Below, piece after piece: positions 60,891 through 64,000 of a DNA stretch of 64,000 nt; position 1 is the first letter of the stretch, and every line of letters begins with the position of its first letter. A program made the translations under genes and the position numbers. The DNA is taken from contig JAVKOQ010000007.1 of assembly GCA_031835245.1 (NCBI GenBank), forward strand, positions 1-64,000, written 5' to 3'. The notes beneath the pieces were generated by a model. The model saw only the letters and a list, made by a program, of their open reading frames with translations, made no database searches and was not told the DNA's origin. This stretch comes from Balamuthia mandrillaris. Its lineage: Eukaryota; Discosea; Longamoebia; Balamuthiidae.

Positions 60891-60980
60891 CGAAAAGAGG
60901 AAGGAACTTGTGACAAAACTTGTCCTTTTCTTGGCCTTTTGCTTGTGAGGAGTTTTGTACCAAGTTCCTTCCTCTTTTCG
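60891..60980. repeat. Hairpin-forming inverted repeat
   Basis: CGAAAAGAGGAAGGAACTTG (60891-60910) is the exact reverse complement of 60961-60980. The stem continues inward with CAAAACT/AGTTTTG (two mismatches between), giving about 30 bp around a 30-base loop. Confidence 0.85.
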
Positions 60981-61193
60981 GTAGAAGCACAGCGGGAACT
61001 AATGTGTCTACCTTCCAACCGATACTGAGAGATTTGTAGAACCAAATTCCCCACGCTCATCTCTTCCAAGGGTGCCTTCGCTGCCTTACCTTAGACCTCA
61101 CTGGAGGTCCCCCCAGAAACTGATCTCTCTCCCTCTCCTTCTTCTCTCCTCTTTATGTTTTATTTTCACCAAAAAAACAAATTGAAGGAACCT

Positions 61194-61251
61194 ATATGTC
61201 GACAAATTATCCTTATTTGGATAAATATGTCTACAAATTATCTTTATTTGG
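61194..61251. promoter_or_regulatory. 27-bp tandem direct repeat upstream of the Rictor-like gene
   Basis: Two copies (61194-61220, 61225-61251; 31-bp spacing, two mismatches) of an ATATGTCGACAAATTATC-type sequence ending in TTATTTGG, about 170-225 bp before the ATG. Spacing near three helical turns suggests tandem factor sites (inference). Confidence 0.5.
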
Positions 61252-61256
61252 TGAAA

Positions 61257-61264
61257 TGACGTCA
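61257..61264. promoter_or_regulatory. Palindromic CRE-like site TGACGTCA
   Basis: Directly downstream of the tandem direct repeat and 154 bp before the Rictor-like ATG. Confidence 0.4.
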
Positions 61265-61417
61265 GCGCGTCCTTTCGTTCTATTTCCTATATTTTTTGTT
61301 TGAAACAAACACAAGGGAAAAGCAGCAGAACAAAAAAGAGGGCACTACACCACAAACGTTAAGCAGGAGGTGGTGGTGGTGAGGTCGGTCTGTTTTTGTT
61401 TTTTTTTCTCCTTCGTC

Positions 61418-64000
61418 ATGACGGAGAGACACCTTCACATCAAAGAGCGGGCCTCCTCGTTTGCGTGTAACGAAGCACCGCCCCTGACCAGTTCGAACAA
61501 AAACAATAGCAATAATGGCCGCTCCTCGAATAGCCGCAGCAGCAGCAGCAAAGCCACCAAGACGAGACACCGCCGCTCTACTAGCGAGGATGACCCTTTG
61601 GGCATGGCATGCAGGGAGCTAGCCCAGGACTTGAGACGACGAAGCTCACTTGCTCCTTCCTCTCCATCTTCTGCGGCTCCCTCTTGCGCAAGTCCCGAGC
61701 GGCACAAAGAGAAGAGTCCTTCCAAAAAGTCTTCCACCTCTCGAAGCGCTTCGTCGTCTTCATCTTCGGCAACACGTTCCTCTCGGGCAAGAAAGTTGGC
61801 AAAAGCAGGAACAGTAGCTCGTTTCAGTCATTCTCCCAAAACTTCCACTTCCAGCCGTTCGTCTTCAGAAGATGTTTCTTCTTCATCTTCTTCCACAAAA
61901 ACAACAACTACGTCTTCAACGTTAAGTCTCTCCACTTCTGCTGTTGCGCTGACTGGGAGTTCCTCTCGAAGCAGCATCATGGCAAGGAAGGGGCGCAGCA
62001 CCAGCGCCGGCGGTATCTCCTCCCAACTCTGCCTTTCCAGCGACGGCAACACCGCCGTCACTGCTCCTTCAACGTCTTCGCATGACAACAACAGTAACGT
62101 GGGGCCGAACGAAGATAGACTTCCCAATGTTTCCGGAGAAAGTGAAAACGGGTTGAATAAAGTCGCTGTTAGCGCTGGAAACGAGAACAACCTTCATAGC
62201 CCAAAACCTTCAAGAAAGACTCACAATGAAGCTGCCTCCTCTTTAACATCTCCCAACAGATCTTCCTCTGGCCGTTCTTCTCCTGTTATGGACGAACCGT
62301 CTGCTTCTTCTTCTTCATCAGGAAAAGCCTTAGAGCCGGTGATGAAGCAACTCGTCGCCAAAATGGCGAGTCGCGTTCACAGCTTGCCTCACTCTCTCTC
62401 CAAATTGCCTCTGGCACTTGAATCGCAGCAGCAACAACAGCAAGGACCAGATGATGACTCTTCAGCTTCAAAGAAGAGAACGTCCGCTAATCCAAACCCC
62501 CTATCTGCTTCCTCTTCGTCTGCTTCCTATTCTTCGGGCTCCAAAAAGTCTCCTCTATTGGGTCGGCATTCATCTCTGACGGCATCATCCGGGTCCCTTC
62601 CTTCTGTTCCTTCTCCTTCTCGTGGCAAACACGAGTATAGCAAGAAGGAAGAGTCGTCCGCTTCTTCTACTTCTTCCTCCTCTTCTTCCAAGCGTGCAAC
62701 AAAGAGAACGGGTTCATCAGGGAGCATCTCGAACTTTTATCGCTCGCTCAGCAATAGCGAACTGCCCACCACATCCATCTCTTCTGCTTCTTCAGCTTCA
62801 GACGTTTCTGTGCTCTCCGCTTCTTCCTCGACCCTGAACTACGATGCCAGTCTGAGCGGGAGCGGCAAGAGCCCTGCACGAAGAGGCATTCTTACAAGAG
62901 GCATAAGGCATGCCCGTGACAAGCGGGCCAAAGCATTGGAGATGAAGAAAGACAAGAGGAAGTCCACAAGAATGAAGAAGACCAAAGGAAAGAAAGGGGT
63001 TGCCTCGTCTTCCTCGTCTTCTTCTTCCCTGTCGAACGTGGAAGAGGCAGGAAGAGGTGGAAGCAGTGGTGGAAGAACGTCCTCAGAAAGAGAGAGAGAA
63101 GGAGAACGAGAGGAAGGAGAGGAGCAAGGAGTGGAGCGGCCTCGCAAATCCTCCTCTTCGCTTTTGCCATCCTTCGGCTCCGCTTCGTCTTCCTCGATGG
63201 TGGTCACGCGAACCAACTCTCTTCCTTTCTCCGCAAAGGACGAGATGGTGGTGCTGCCCCGAAGGAAGACAACGGAGGAAGCAACAGAGGTGAGAGATGA
63301 GGAGGAGGAGGAGGATGAAGAAGAGGCAGAAGACGAGGAGGAAGAGGCGGAGGACGAGGAAGAGGACGAGGAGGACCCGGATGCCGATGAGGAGGGAGAG
63401 AACCCGCTATCACCAGAGGATTCGGAGGAGGCGAGCCTGGAGGAGCGTATCGAGGAGGGCATGACCCGTTTCAATATCGCCATGGCCAAGCTGGACAACG
63501 AGAGGGTGGACGTGAAGGGCAAGCTGGAGTGCATGAACGAGCTGGTGGAGCTCTGCAAGAGCCTGGGAGCGGAGGTCATCCCTGGGCACCCGACGGGCTT
63601 TCATTCCTATTCCTTCGTGAAGAGGTTCGGTCTCTTGTTCATTTTCTTCCCTCTTCCATCTTCCTTGCCGTTGTAACGCAACATGTTGATGTATAACCAA
63701 TCATGCCTGTAGCATGAGAGTGTTCGTGGCGCACCCGGTGTCCAAGACGATGAGGCAGGCGGCGCTCCGCGTGCTGCGTTACTTCCTGGCGAGCAACAGC
63801 ATGGCGCTGTATCAGCAGCTCATCGCCCAGAACCTGGCCTATATTATCGCTCGGTTTGTTTTGTTATTTTTTTCTGTTTCGTTGTAGTTTCTTCCCTTCT
63901 CGCTCCACGGAAAGAAGAGCCTTCTTTCTTGTTGTTTCTTTCTTGTCGTTTCTTGTCGTTTCCTTCTTTCTTGTCGTTCTCTTTCTTTCTTTCTTGTTGT
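61418..64000 (+). CDS. Rictor/Pianissimo-like protein (3' part outside window)
   Basis: Exon 1 61418-63624 and exon 2 63713-63853 join in phase; the gene runs off the window. The first 650 residues are Ser/Thr-rich disorder with basic patches and a long Glu/Asp run (about 615-665), unusual for the family. Then comes a helical segment (ITRFN-like, with KGKLECMNELVELCK). Exon 2 gives VRAAGLR-type armadillo sequence: MRVFVAHPVSKTMRQAALRV, then LRYFLASNSMALYQQLIAQN and LAYIIAR, which aligns in pattern with the start of the Rictor N-terminal helical repeats (VRAAGLRALRYL ... YLIAR). Rictor/Pianissimo is the defining TORC2 subunit, needed in social amoebae for chemotaxis and Akt/PKB activation. With only the first repeats visible, the assignment is tentative. 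Confidence 0.6.

Larger units (their letters stand above)
60328..61417. other. 1.1-kb intergenic region with hairpin and tandem promoter repeat
   Basis: No gene supported between divergent starts. It contains a (CT)n tract near 60591-60621, a perfect 20-bp inverted repeat (60891-60910 with 60961-60980), a 27-bp direct repeat (61194-61220 and 61225-61251) and a CRE-like octamer at 61257-61264. Confidence 0.55.

Overview
This window is eukaryotic nuclear DNA. Protein genes on both strands are split by many short GT-AG introns (about 45-450 bp). The content fits an amoebozoan protist of the Acanthamoeba/Balamuthia or protostelid kind: a Shk-type kinase with a C-terminal SH2 domain, a RhoGEF-PH-RhoGAP-PH protein, a RasGEF, leucine-rich-repeat loci, a candidate WASP-like actin nucleation-promoting factor and a candidate Rictor/Pianissimo. 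Species assignment is inference. I built exon models by joining GT-AG sites that keep the reading phase, and checked that exon lengths sum to whole codons. No rRNA, convincing tRNA, CRISPR array, operon or bacterial ribosome binding site was seen.

Layout. 1-4.1 kb: C-terminal part of an intron-containing Crypton-like tyrosine recombinase with a DNA-binding tail, two short interstitial telomeric (CCCTAA) tracts, and small unknown or secreted genes on the minus strand. 4.5-13.8 kb: Shk-like kinase (+), an unknown gene (+), a TMEM65-like membrane protein (-) and an RSPRY1-like SPRY-RING protein (-). 14-20.3 kb: two degenerate LRR loci, facing each other around an APC-superfamily transporter (-) and sharing an undescribed Cys-rich C-terminal module. 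20.4-27 kb: VPS72/YL1 (+) and a 1351-residue protein combining CRIB, coiled coil, polyproline, WH2 and a central-acidic tail (-). 27.4-38.5 kb: ubiquitin-eS31 fusion (+), LOG/PpnN-like nucleosidase (-), XPD helicase (+), an EF-1alpha lacking its NKMD motif (-), and a ZZ-finger dual-specificity phosphatase (-). 39-53.3 kb: RhoGEF/RhoGAP (-), a Ser/Pro-rich protein (+), a small membrane protein (-), an unresolved stretch, and an aminotransferase of the aminoadipate/kynurenine type (-). 53.9-64 kb: RasGEF (+), ataxin-3-like Josephin-UIM-UBX protein (-), and the 5' part of a Rictor-like gene (+, runs off the window).

Functional themes. Small-GTPase and cytoskeleton control is well represented: RhoGEF/GAP, RasGEF, a CRIB-containing Arp2/3 activator candidate, an SH2 kinase and a TORC2-subunit candidate. 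Ubiquitin biology (ubiquitin fusion, RING ligase, Josephin DUB) and housekeeping (XPD, YL1, EF-1alpha) fill much of the rest. Introns carry many microsatellites, usually with the pyrimidine strand on the sense strand, and dispersed hexamer and heptamer satellites up to about 430 bp.

The most notable items are the CRIB-coiled-coil-VCA protein, the LRR loci with their shared tail, the Crypton-like element beside telomeric repeats, and the EF-1alpha missing its G4 motif.
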